A stretch of 64,000 nt of DNA from Planctomycetia bacterium (GTDB lineage: Bacteria; Planctomycetota; Phycisphaerae; Phycisphaerales; SM1A02): positions 49,552-113,551 of the forward strand of contig SXOD01000011.1 of NCBI GenBank assembly GCA_005776885.1, written 5' to 3'. Positions 44,871 to 54,200 of the stretch are shown here, in pieces (the first letter of the stretch is position 1; each line of letters opens with the position of its first letter). A program made the position numbers and the translations under genes. Under the pieces are notes generated by a model. The model had not been told where the DNA came from, searched no databases, and was given only the letters and a program-made list of their open reading frames with translations.

Positions 44871-45575
44871 TCAACCAGGGAGGGGCGCCAGCACGTGCTC
44901 ATCCGCGTCGAGCGCGGCGGTCCACGGGTTGCGCCAGAGTCGGAAGCCTCCCTCAAAGGCAAGTTCGTTTTCGCCCCGCCGGCATCCTTTGGGGAGCTCA
45001 TTGAGATTGCGGACATTGCCGCCGCCGATGACGACCTCGTCAACCTGGATGGCGGAGCGGAGTGCTTCAATCATCTCGACGACGCGCTTGGCCCACTTCT
45101 CCTTCCCCTTGCGCTCGAGCGCCGCCTCGCCCACTTCCTCCTCAAAGGTCTTGCCCTTGCGGAACTGCAGGTGCGCCAACTCACACGGCAGCACGCGATG
45201 GTCCACGACGATGGCCGTGCCCAGGCCGGTGCCCAGTCCGAGGAAGAGCATGCGTCCGCCGTTGTCATGGCCCAGCGCTTGCATCGCAGCGTCGTTGATG
45301 AGTCGGACGGGCACGCCGAAGGCGCTGGCGTAGTCGAAGTCGACCCAGCCGCCGCCGAGATTATGGGGCTCGTGCACGGGCTTGCAATGGTCGATGGGGG
45401 TGGGGAGGCCGATCGAAACGCAGTCGTAGGCCCAGTCCTTGGCGATCTCCTTGACACCATCGGCCATCTGCTGCGCGGTGAGCGCCTTCCCCGACGGGAA
45501 GCGCCGCTTCTCCTCCACATCCGGGACTCGAACCTTGACATTGGTTCCGCCGACGTCGATGGCAAGGACTCGCAT
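44871..45575 (-). CDS. ppgK: polyphosphate glucokinase-like ROK kinase
   Basis: A 234-residue sugar kinase of the ROK/polyphosphate-glucokinase type. The N-terminal phosphate loop is VLAIDVGGTNVKV, the sugar-binding region is HNLGGGWVDFDYASAFGVPVRLINDAAMQALG, and the second phosphate loop is LFLGLGTGLGTAIVVD. PpgK uses polyphosphate (and often ATP) to phosphorylate glucose. Which phosphoryl donor is used here cannot be read from the sequence. It converges on lgt and is divergent from the Cys-rich protein gene. Confidence 0.85.
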   Translation of the reverse strand: MRVLAIDVGGTNVKVRVPDVEEKRRFPSGKALTAQQMADGVKEIAKDWAYDCVSIGLPTPIDHCKPVHEPHNLGGGWVDFDYASAFGVPVRLINDAAMQALGHDNGGRMLFLGLGTGLGTAIVVDHRVLPCELAHLQFRKGKTFEEEVGEAALERKGKEKWAKRVVEMIEALRSAIQVDEVVIGGGNVRNLNELPKGCRRGENELAFEGGFRLWRNPWTAALDADEHVLAPLPG

Positions 45576-45669
45576 GGGTGGAGCGTATCGGATGGTCTGC
45601 GCGTGGGAGTGCGTAGGATGGTCGGCCTGTTCGACTGGACGAGAAATGTCAACCCTTCAAGGAGACCCC

Positions 45670-46314
45670 ATGAGCGACTCGTGCTGCGATTCTGGATCGA
45701 AGAACAATTGTTGCGACGGCCGCATCGGCGCGCTTGAGAAGAAGACCGCGCGACTCTGTTGCTGGCTGACGTGCCTGATCGTCGTGCTGCTGTGTGCGGC
45801 TTCATTTGCGCTTGGTGTCTGCTGCGGCAAGCGGTGTGGAGCTGGTGGCGGTGGATGCTTCCTGACTGGTGGCTCCAACGGGCCGTGCGGCGTGTTCATC
45901 GGCGGACCTGACTGCGGTCCCGGCGGCGACTGTGGATTTGGCGGTCCACGTGGCGGCTCTGGCGGCGCGTCCTGCTGCCCACCAACCCCGCCCACTCCGC
46001 CCACTCCAGACTGTGGCGGCGGCGACGTGGATGTCCAGGTGATGCGGTGGAATGCGGCGAGTGGCCCTGTCGACGTCGCGGGATTGAATCTTGGCAACGC
46101 GACCGTCAGGAGCAAGGTCATGATCGTCGGCCCCGATGGCAAGGCCATGAACTTCGATGGCGCACTCACGCCCGAGATGCACGCCAAGATCAGGGCCGCC
46201 ATGGAACAGGCGATGGCTGGAGGCGGCGGCGCCGTCGACGTCGATGTCAACGTGCAGTTGGATGAGGATGTCCAAGACGGCGGCCAGGTCGGCGACTCTG
46301 ATGACGACGCCTGA
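45670..46314 (+). CDS. cysteine- and glycine-rich single-pass membrane protein
   Basis: A 214-residue protein. Residues 1-30 are cytosolic with four Cys (SDSCCDSGSKNNCC); one transmembrane helix follows (about 31-48, CLIVVLLCAASFALGVCC); then a Cys/Gly/Pro-rich section to about 115 and a soluble C-terminal part with an acidic tail (ending GDSDDDA). A good Shine-Dalgarno (AAGGAG at 45659-45664) precedes the ATG at 45670. The gene end overlaps the start of the aldehyde dehydrogenase by 14 bases. I do not recognise the family; the Cys pairs could bind metal or form disulfides. Confidence 0.7.
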   Translation: MSDSCCDSGSKNNCCDGRIGALEKKTARLCCWLTCLIVVLLCAASFALGVCCGKRCGAGGGGCFLTGGSNGPCGVFIGGPDCGPGGDCGFGGPRGGSGGASCCPPTPPTPPTPDCGGGDVDVQVMRWNAASGPVDVAGLNLGNATVRSKVMIVGPDGKAMNFDGALTPEMHAKIRAAMEQAMAGGGGAVDVDVNVQLDEDVQDGGQVGDSDDDA

Positions 46315-47797
46315 TTCCGGCTCAACGGCGGTGACACCAGCGACCTCGCCGGCGCCGTGGGACTATGCCACGGCGCCGGAATCGCTGAAGGTATCGATCG
46401 CGCCTGAGCACAAGCTCTTTGTCGGCGGAGAGTGGGTGAAGCCTGCGTCCAAGGCGTGGTTTGACACAGCCAATCCGGCCACTGAGTCGGTGCTTTCTCG
46501 CGTAGCGGAAGCTGGCGAAAAGGATGTGGATCGAGCGGTATCAGCCGCGCGCAAGGCACTCAAGTCGTGGAGGAAGGCCGCGCCAATCGAGCGAGGCAAG
46601 CTCCTGTTCCGGGTGGCGCGGCGCATCCAAGAGCGATCGCGCGAACTGGCGGTGCTGGAAACGATGGACGGCGGCAAGCCGATCAAGGAGAGCCGCGACG
46701 TGGATCTCCCCTTGGTGGCCGCGCACTTCTTCCACCACGCGGGGTGGGCGGACAAGTTGCGCTACGCGACAGGCGGCGACGGGCCTCGGCCTGTCGGCGT
46801 GTGCGCGCAGGTGATTCCCTGGAACTTCCCGCTGCTCATGGCCGCGTGGAAGATCGCGCCGGCGCTGGCGTGCGGGAACACGGTGGTGCTCAAGCCCGCG
46901 GAGACGACATCGCTCACCGCCCTTCGGCTCGCCGAGATCTTCCAAGAGTGCGATTGCCCGCCGGGTGTCGTCAACATCATCACGGGTGCGGGCGAGACCG
47001 GCCGGATGCTGGTGGAGCACTCGGATGTGGACAAGGTTGCATTCACGGGAAGCACCTCCGTCGGCAAGCGCATCGTGGCGGCGTGTGCCGGGACTGGCAA
47101 GCGGATCACGATGGAGCTGGGCGGCAAGGGTCCGCACATCGTGTTTGCTGATGCTCCGATCGATCAGGCCATCGAAGGCGTCGTGCGCGGCATCTGGTTC
47201 AACCAAGGGCACGTGTGCTGCGCCGGGAGCCGGTTGTTCCTGGAGGAATCGATTGCAGCGGAGTTCATCTCGCGGCTGCGAGAACGAATGGCCCAGATCC
47301 GCGTCGGCGACCCACTGGACAAGAACACGGATCTTGGCGCCATCAACAGCGCTGCGCAGTTGGCGACGATTCGACGGTACTGCGAGGCCGGCGTGCGCGA
47401 GGGTGCCGAGTGCTTCGTCGCGGGCGGTTCGCTTCCCACGAAGGGGTACTGGCATGCGCCGACCTTGTTCACCGGCGTGCAGCCGGCGCACACGGTCGCG
47501 CGTGAAGAGATCTTCGGGCCCGTGCTCAGTGTGCTGACATTTCGCACGCCCGCCGAGGCGGCCTCTCGCGCCAACGACACGCCGTACGGGTTGAGTGCGG
47601 GCGTGTGGACCAGCAAGGCATCGAAGGCGTACGAGATGGCGAAGCAGCTCAGCGCGGGCGTCGTGTGGCTCAACTGTTTCAACGAGTTCGATCCTGCCAG
47701 CCCATTTGGCGGCGTGAAGGAGAGCGGCTTCGGTCGCGAGGGTGGCAAGCAGGGCTTGCTGGCCTACCTGCGCGTGGGCGAGGAGGGTGGTCGATGA
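46301..47797 (+). CDS. aldehyde dehydrogenase
   Basis: A 498-residue NAD(P)-dependent aldehyde dehydrogenase. Cofactor-region motifs are IPWNFPLLMAAWKIAPALACGN and FTGSTSVGKRI; the general-base Glu is in MELGGKGPH; the catalytic Cys is in FNQGHVCCAGSRL; the closing EEIFGPVLSVLTF is present. Length and motifs are standard. Substrate unknown; with deoC in the neighbourhood, oxidation of acetaldehyde from deoxyribose breakdown is a reasonable guess. It overlaps the upstream Cys-rich gene by 14 bases and the next gene by four (ATGA). Confidence 0.92.
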   Translation: MTTPDSGSTAVTPATSPAPWDYATAPESLKVSIAPEHKLFVGGEWVKPASKAWFDTANPATESVLSRVAEAGEKDVDRAVSAARKALKSWRKAAPIERGKLLFRVARRIQERSRELAVLETMDGGKPIKESRDVDLPLVAAHFFHHAGWADKLRYATGGDGPRPVGVCAQVIPWNFPLLMAAWKIAPALACGNTVVLKPAETTSLTALRLAEIFQECDCPPGVVNIITGAGETGRMLVEHSDVDKVAFTGSTSVGKRIVAACAGTGKRITMELGGKGPHIVFADAPIDQAIEGVVRGIWFNQGHVCCAGSRLFLEESIAAEFISRLRERMAQIRVGDPLDKNTDLGAINSAAQLATIRRYCEAGVREGAECFVAGGSLPTKGYWHAPTLFTGVQPAHTVAREEIFGPVLSVLTFRTPAEAASRANDTPYGLSAGVWTSKASKAYEMAKQLSAGVVWLNCFNEFDPASPFGGVKESGFGREGGKQGLLAYLRVGEEGGR

Positions 47798-48783
47798 GCC
47801 GTCGAACGACGCCAGCGCGCACGACCACCGACGCGGCTTCGCGAGCGGCCACCGGCGCAGGCAGACGCGCGACCGAACGCGCAGAAGTCGTCAAGACCTG
47901 GAAGCTGTTCATCGGCGGCGCGTACCCGCGCGGCGAGAGCGGAAAGACGATGCCCCTCCTGGATGTGAAGGGCGAACTGGTGGCGCACTTGTGCGCTGCG
48001 AGCCGCAAGGACCTGCGCGAGGCAGTGGAGGCGGCGCGCGGTGCGCAAGGCTCGTGGGCCAAGGCGACGCCTTTCTTGCGTGGCCAGGTGGTGTATCGAC
48101 TCGCGGAGATGCTCCAGTCGCGCCACGAGGAACTGGCGGCGGCGTGCCGCGTGGCGACCGGCTGCGGAAGGCGCGAGGCTGCTCGGGAGGTGGCGGACGC
48201 ACTGGACTCGCTGGTGTCGATGGCTGGCTGGGCCGACAAGGCGTCGATGGTGCTCGGGAGCCAGAATCCCGTCGCCGGCCCCTTCTACAACTTCACCAGC
48301 GTGGAGGCTGCGGGGGTTGTGGCGTTGGTGGCCCAGGGTTCGTTTGCGGAGGTCTGCGCAGCCATCGGCGCTGCGATGGCGATGGGGAACTCGGTGGTGG
48401 TCGTGGCCACGCCGGAGATCGCCCTCCCCTGCCTCATCGTGTCCGAAGCGTGCTCGTGCTCCGATGTTCCTGGAGGTGTGGTCAATGTGCTGACTGCCGA
48501 TCCTTCCGAGCTTGCTTCATCCCTCGCCGGCATCATCGCGTCGCATCGGGACATTCGGGTGGTGCATGCGTGGCTTGGGGACGGTGGCGAGGGTGGGAAC
48601 GGTGGCAAGGGTGGAGACGGGGCGGGTTCGACCATCGAGACAACGCTCCAGGCCGGCACCGCCGAGAACATGAAGCGTGTGCACGTGCACGGGGCGGGCG
48701 ATCGAATCGAACTGCTCCGCACGCCGACATTTCTCGCCCAGATGGTGGAGCTGAAGACCGTCTGGATGCCCCGGGCGGTGTGA
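47794..48783 (+). CDS. shortened aldehyde dehydrogenase-like protein, no catalytic Cys
   Basis: A 329-residue protein that aligns with the N-terminal NAD-binding half of aldehyde dehydrogenases (WKLFIGGAYPRGESGKTMPLLD...; AREVADALDSLVSMAGWADKA; SVEAAGVVALVAQGSFAEVCAAIGAAMAMGNSVVVV; SDVPGGVVNVLT). The catalytic Glu and Cys region and the C-terminal domain are absent; a Gly-rich stretch near residue 265 is followed by a short end. It is coupled by ATGA to the complete dehydrogenase, so it is more likely a retained non-catalytic partner than a decaying copy. Confidence 0.75.
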   Translation: MSRRTTPARTTTDAASRAATGAGRRATERAEVVKTWKLFIGGAYPRGESGKTMPLLDVKGELVAHLCAASRKDLREAVEAARGAQGSWAKATPFLRGQVVYRLAEMLQSRHEELAAACRVATGCGRREAAREVADALDSLVSMAGWADKASMVLGSQNPVAGPFYNFTSVEAAGVVALVAQGSFAEVCAAIGAAMAMGNSVVVVATPEIALPCLIVSEACSCSDVPGGVVNVLTADPSELASSLAGIIASHRDIRVVHAWLGDGGEGGNGGKGGDGAGSTIETTLQAGTAENMKRVHVHGAGDRIELLRTPTFLAQMVELKTVWMPRAV

Positions 48784-48825
48784 CTGTTCAACTGTTTGTC
48801 CGGGGCGCTGCCGCAGGCTCACGTC

Positions 48826-48900
48826 AACGTCCGCGCGCGGTTATCGGTGAGAATGTGCCCCTGAGGGTGACATTTCCACCGATAACCGAGGTCGGACGTT
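48826..48900. repeat. 75-bp palindromic element, copy A
   Basis: A long inverted repeat between the convergent aldehyde dehydrogenase-like and beta-helix genes. The arms begin AACGTCCG and end CGGACGTT. The inner 51-bp core (48838-48888) starts CGGTTATCGGTG and is about 88% identical (45 of 51 by hand) to the core of copy B at 55440-55490. Likely a bidirectional terminator or member of a REP-like family. Confidence 0.8.
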
Positions 48901-48939
48901 GTGGTTGGCCGCCACCCCATTGGCCGAACGGAGCCCCGA

Positions 48940-50529
48940 CTACCGCAGCGCACCCCAGTGAGCCAACACGGCGGCGAGGTCTTCCGCGTCGACATCGCCG
49001 TCGCCGTCGGCATCTCCCGCAGCGGGCGGCGGGAAGCCCCAGGACCCGAGGATGATGACCAGGTCCGCGCCATCCACCGCTCCATCAAGGTTGACGTCGC
49101 CGTGAGCGTGCTGGCAGGTGTCTGGGATGCCATTGGCGTCGGTGTCGCACACGTTGCAGAGATCGGCAACGCACGATTGCGCGGCGTCGAACATGGCGCT
49201 GGCATGCACCAGCAGCTGCGCCCCCTCCGGCCCGTAGTTTTCACAGATATCCGAGCAAGACACCAGGAGCGCGCTGCCAACGCCAACGTAGATCCCCCCG
49301 CCCTCAACGGCAGAGTTCCACCTGACGTGGCACTCATCAAGCACGACGTGTGAGGCGAGGAGGAACAATGCGCCGCCGTACACGGCATTGTTGAGCCGGA
49401 AGGTGCAGCGCTCAAATCGCGGCGCGGCGTATGCGATGAATGCAGCACCTCCGTTGGAGGCGGAGCTGTCGCCAACCTCGCAGTTCCGGAGGGTTGGTGA
49501 GGAGTTCGTCATCCGGAGCGAGCCGCCCCCCGTGTCCGCAGCGAAGCCTCGAATGAAGCGGATGTTCTCGATGGCGGATTCTGGGCCCTCGCCATTCTCG
49601 ATTCGCAGGAGGCGCACCACCCCAGCCCCGTCAATGGTGGTGTCGGGCGCCCCGTCGCCATGGACCGCCCCGCGCACGGTGACACGCTTGCCGCGCAAGT
49701 CAAGTGGTGACGTGACAACATGCAATCCACTGCCCACGACCACGGTCCCTCCATTGGCCACGATGTCGATCGCGAGCGGAATGGTGGGGACGTCTTGCGG
49801 GACTCGGACAGTGGTGTTCCAGAATGGCTCACACTCGTCTGGAAGTCCATTGAGGTTCGAGTCATCGCAGCGCGAGGCGAAGCAGATGTCTGGCGGAACG
49901 TCGTCTTCGTCAACTGCAATGAAGGCCTGCGACGCTTCGGGAGCATCACAGCCACAGACGACACAGTCGATGAACGCTGGTCCCATCCCAAGAGGAGCAA
50001 AGATGGCCCCACCGATGGAGCCAGCCCAATTGTTCCGGAAGTGGCAGCGGGTGAAGGTGGCCGACGATTGGAACAGGTAGACAGCGCCACCGTAACGAAG
50101 GGCGTTGCACGACTGGAACGAGCAGTTCACGAACGTTGGGCTGGCGTATTCGATGTACGCGCCGCCGCCGTCGAAGGATGAGCCGTTCTGGAAAACCAGG
50201 TTCTCGAATCGAGTCGCGAGTCCCTCGCCATCCGACACAATGAGCACGCCAGTCCCACCGCCGGCATCCAGGGTGGTCACGGGGTGGCCAGCTGCGTCGA
50301 CCGCGCCGCGGATGGTGATGGCCTTTCCATCAGTCGAGAGCGCATTGACGAAGTAGGTTCCCGGGTCGACAAAGATCTGGTCGCCATCGTGGGCCAGTTC
50401 GATCGCCAGTCCCACCGAGGCCACTTGCGAAGGAACGAGAATCGTGTCGGCGAGCGCCACTTGGGCGAGCCCGAACACCCATGCGCCGACCATCCACAGG
50501 CGGCAGTCCCGATTGATCCACGTAGCCAT
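48940..50529 (-). CDS. secreted right-handed beta-helix protein with dockerin-like end
   Basis: A 529-residue exported protein. After a signal peptide (LWMVGAWVFGLAQVALA) come many short repeats of the parallel beta-helix type (for example GGAVYLFQSSATFTRCHFRNN, GGAALFLL-type rungs). Two long domains start with similar TILVPSQVASVGLAIELA and TVRVPQDVPTIPLAIDIVA segments. The C-terminus has two dockerin/EF-hand-like repeats, GDVNLDGAVDGADLVIILG and GDADGDGDVDAEDLAAVLA, each ending with a WG, typical of Phycisphaerae surface proteins and probably calcium-binding. Beta-helix proteins commonly bind or cleave polysaccharides; no lyase catalytic residues are evident. Copy A of the palindrome is just downstream. 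Confidence 0.85.
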   Translation of the reverse strand: MATWINRDCRLWMVGAWVFGLAQVALADTILVPSQVASVGLAIELAHDGDQIFVDPGTYFVNALSTDGKAITIRGAVDAAGHPVTTLDAGGGTGVLIVSDGEGLATRFENLVFQNGSSFDGGGAYIEYASPTFVNCSFQSCNALRYGGAVYLFQSSATFTRCHFRNNWAGSIGGAIFAPLGMGPAFIDCVVCGCDAPEASQAFIAVDEDDVPPDICFASRCDDSNLNGLPDECEPFWNTTVRVPQDVPTIPLAIDIVANGGTVVVGSGLHVVTSPLDLRGKRVTVRGAVHGDGAPDTTIDGAGVVRLLRIENGEGPESAIENIRFIRGFAADTGGGSLRMTNSSPTLRNCEVGDSSASNGGAAFIAYAAPRFERCTFRLNNAVYGGALFLLASHVVLDECHVRWNSAVEGGGIYVGVGSALLVSCSDICENYGPEGAQLLVHASAMFDAAQSCVADLCNVCDTDANGIPDTCQHAHGDVNLDGAVDGADLVIILGSWGFPPPAAGDADGDGDVDAEDLAAVLAHWGALR

Positions 50530-50699
50530 GAGTGAATTTCACCCCGTCCGCAACGGATGTCAATGGAAACACGTGGGTTTTCATGGCGCTTCAGGCTATG
50601 GAGTTGGCGACGCGGTGTTATCGGACTATTGAATCCCCTCTCCCGACGTGTCGCGATCAGATTCTCTGGATTTCCTGAGACACAATCGACCCCACCGCC

Positions 50700-51281
50700 A
50701 TGAGTGACTTGTTGCACGATGATTGCGCAGACCTCGCCAACCTTGCGAGCGGTGACGCTTCGGCGTTCGCTCGCCTCTATGACCGCCACTCCCCCGTGGT
50801 GCTGGCGCTCTGCCGGCGGGAGGGTTCGAGTGTGGCGGACGCCGAGGACGCGTGCCAGGAGACATTCATCCGCGCGAACGCCCGGCTTGGCGATGTCACC
50901 GACTGCCGCGGCTTTCGGTCGTGGCTCTACGCCATCGCGCGATTGGTGTGCAAGGAACATCGACGAACTGCGGGGCGCCGGTCCCGCCATGAGGAGCAGG
51001 CCATGATCCAGGTTGCGCAACACCACGATCGCACGGACTCGGGAACGGCGGTCGTCGCACGCCTCGAGCACGCGGAGGCCAGCGCGGCCCTCACTGCGGC
51101 GATCGACTCGTTGCCGGATGAAGAACGCGTCGCCATCCACATCTATTACCTGGAACACGATCCGGTGACCGCGGCGGCGTCAGCGCTCAGGCTCTCGCGC
51201 AGCGGCTTCTACAAGTTGGTCAATCGAGCCCGCGCGCACTTGCGCGCACAGTTGGCACAGTCCACGGGAGTTGCATCATGA
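50700..51281 (+). CDS. ECF-type RNA polymerase sigma factor
   Basis: A 193-residue sigma-70 family protein with region 2 (FARLYDRHSPVVLALCRREGSSVADAEDACQETFIRAN) and region 4 (LPDEERVAIHIYYLEHDPVTAAASALRLSRSGFYKLVNRARAHLRAQL) and no region 3, the ECF layout. It should direct RNA polymerase to a small regulon, probably including this locus. Its stop overlaps the start of the VIT/VWA gene by four bases, so that membrane protein may control its activity. It is divergent from the beta-helix gene; the 170 bases between them hold a TTATCGGAC element at 50618-50626. Confidence 0.9.
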   Translation: MSDLLHDDCADLANLASGDASAFARLYDRHSPVVLALCRREGSSVADAEDACQETFIRANARLGDVTDCRGFRSWLYAIARLVCKEHRRTAGRRSRHEEQAMIQVAQHHDRTDSGTAVVARLEHAEASAALTAAIDSLPDEERVAIHIYYLEHDPVTAAASALRLSRSGFYKLVNRARAHLRAQLAQSTGVAS

Positions 51282-54200
51282 ACGATTCCACACGCACGCC
51301 GAATGATCCACGCCACGACGACGACGCCCAGCCACCGCGGGACGCACTCGATGCGCAGTTGCGTGCCTGGCACGAGGATCATCGATCCCGCGCTGCGGCC
51401 AGCCGTGACCAGATTCTGGCGGCGGTTGATCGATCACGCCAGGCTGCGCCGCGAACCAAATCACCGATTCGCCAGTGGCTCTCGCTGGCCGCGATGATCG
51501 CGCTGGTGGCGCTCGTCGGCTTCTTCGCCTCGCAAGGCGGCACCGACCGAGGAGCATTCGCCTCCGGCGGACTCATGATGGTGCCCGAGGGCGGCCGACT
51601 GGATGCGCTTGATCCCACGGGTCGCGTCATCGGGCCTTGCCCCTTGCAGCACACCGATGTCGTGGCCGATGTGGCTGGCCCCTTCACGCGCGTGACGGTC
51701 AAGCAAACCTACACCAACGCGTACCCACAGAAGATCGAGGCGGTCTACACCTTCCCGCTGTCGCATCGCTCGGCGGTGGATCGCATGCGCATGCGCATCA
51801 TCACGCCCGAGGGCGAGCGCGTGGTCGATGGCGAGGTGAAGGAGCGCGGCGTGGCTCGGCAGATGTATGAGAGCGCGCGCGAGGCGGGCTATGTGGCCAG
51901 TCTCCTGGAGCAGGAGCGACCCAACATCTTCACGCAGAGTGTCGCCAACATCGAGCCCAATGCGACGGTTGAGGTGGAGATCTCGTATGTGGAGACGCTC
52001 GCCGCGCGCGATGGCGTCTACACCTTTGACTTCCCGACGGTCGTGGGGCCGCGATATGTCCCTGGCGTTCCCACGCTCGCGACGCCGTTGCCGCCAGGCG
52101 TGGTGGCCGCGCGCGGAGCCGTGTTGCTGGGGCCCTGCCAGGTGGAGGTGCCGGAAGGGGCGCCATTTGCGGCGGCGGAGTTGCTCACGCGACTTGAGTC
52201 TGCGCAGTCGGTGGATGCCAGCGAGGAGGCGCGTGCCGCGTGCGCGGGCGAGGAACCAGTTCGGTGCGTGGTCACCTACGCGAACCAGTCGAAGGAATCA
52301 TGCCAGGTGTTCCGGTGTGGGCTGTGCGTGGTGAACAACCGCATGTGCTGGGCCCCCGCCTTGCCCGGCGCGGCGTTTTCACCACCGACGGACCAAGTGC
52401 CCGACGCCAATCGCATCACGCCGATGCCGGCGCCTCCGACGCAACGCGCGGGGCATGACGTCTCCATCCGCGTCAACATCGACTCCGGAGGCCCCGGCAT
52501 CACGGACATCGACAGCACGCTGCACAGCATCGTGGAGGACCTCAACTTCGCTCCCGGAGTGTTGGCCAAGCGAAGCGTGAGCCTGGCGGGCGGCGCATCG
52601 ATCCCCAACCGCGACTTCGTGCTCTCGTGGCGACTCCAGGATGATGCGATCACCGAGGGCGTGTTCGCCCACGCCGAGCCGATCTTCATCTCAGGCGGTC
52701 GGCCCGCGCTGGTGCCAGACGAGTCCAAGGGCGCGACCGGCGATGCGGCCACCTGGGTGGAGACCGACGGCTTCTTCACCATCGTGCTCAACCCGCCGGC
52801 GCGGGCTGCGGTTGATCCCGCGGCGATCCGCGGGCGTGAGGTGGTCTTCGTCCTGGACACCTCCGGTTCGATGAGCGGCTTCCCTCACGAAAAGAGCAAG
52901 GAGCTCATGCGCAAGGCCGTGGCGAGACTGCGTCCACAGGACACCTTCAATGTCATCACTTTCGCCGGTGCGACGACGGTCATGTGGCCGGAGCCACGTG
53001 CCGGAAGCGAGGCGAATGTCGCGGAGGCGCTGCGATTCGTCGATGCCCGCGGCGCCGGCGGCGGCACCGAGATGATGGCCGCGATCAACGCGGCGCTGGC
53101 GCGGCCTGGTTCGGCCGGTGGTGCCGGCGGCGCGATCACTCCGGCGCAGCTGGCAGACCTCCCGGCGGATGGCCGTGCGGTCAAGGTCCGCCTGCCGTAC
53201 TCGTCGATCCTCGCGGACGGGAGCGGCGCGCTCTCGATTCGCGTGCGGGATGGCCTTGCGATTCCCGTGGCAACTGGCACTTCCTTGCCGACCGTGCTCC
53301 AGCCTGACGGCGTGTTCATCGACGCCAAGGGTCGATGGGAGACCGTCAACGGGGAGCGCCGGCTCAAGGCGGACACCCTCGCGTTTGCCGACAAGAGCGC
53401 CGACCCGATTCGAGTCGTCGTGTTCCTGACCGATGCGTATGTCGGGAACGACCAGGCGATCGTGCAGGCGATCCACGACAACGCCGGGTCCACTCGAGTC
53501 TTCTCGCTGGGCATCGGCAACAGCGTCAATCGCTGGCTCATCGATTCGATGGCCGCGGCGGGGCGTGGCACCAGTGAAGTCGTGCTTCTGGCCGATGACG
53601 GTGACGCCGCGGTGGAACGGCTGGTCAAGCGCATCCAGACTCCGGTGCTCACCGACATCGCCGTGGAGTTTGAGGGGGTGGCGGTCCAGGATGTGCTGCC
53701 ATCGCTCACCGCGATGCCGGACCTCTTCGATGCGGAGCCACTCGTCATCAAGGGCCGGTACGCGCGCAGCGGCGTGGGAGCGGTCGTCATTCGAGGCACC
53801 ACCGCAGCCGGCCCGTGGGAGCGTCGAGTGCAGCTGAACTTGCCCGTCATGGAGTCGGCGCACGACGTCTGCAAGCCACTCTGGGCGCGCGCGAAGGTAG
53901 ACCAGGTTCTGCTGCCGCACTTGGCTGCGGTGGAGCAGGGCTCGGTGCCGATGGACATCACGCAGCAAGTTGTCTCGCTGGGTGAATCGTTCCACATCAT
54001 GACGCCGTTCACCAGTTTCATCGCGGTGGAGCGCGCGCGCGTGACCGTGGGCGGCAAGGCCATGCTGGTGCATGTGCCGATCGAGTTCCCGCAGGGGTTG
54101 CGATGGGAGGGCTTCTTCGGCGAGATCCGGCAGGCGCCCGGACGCGAACTGGAGCGGTTGGCTGAAGTGCACCGGGAGCTAAAACGCCAGGCGCAGCAGG

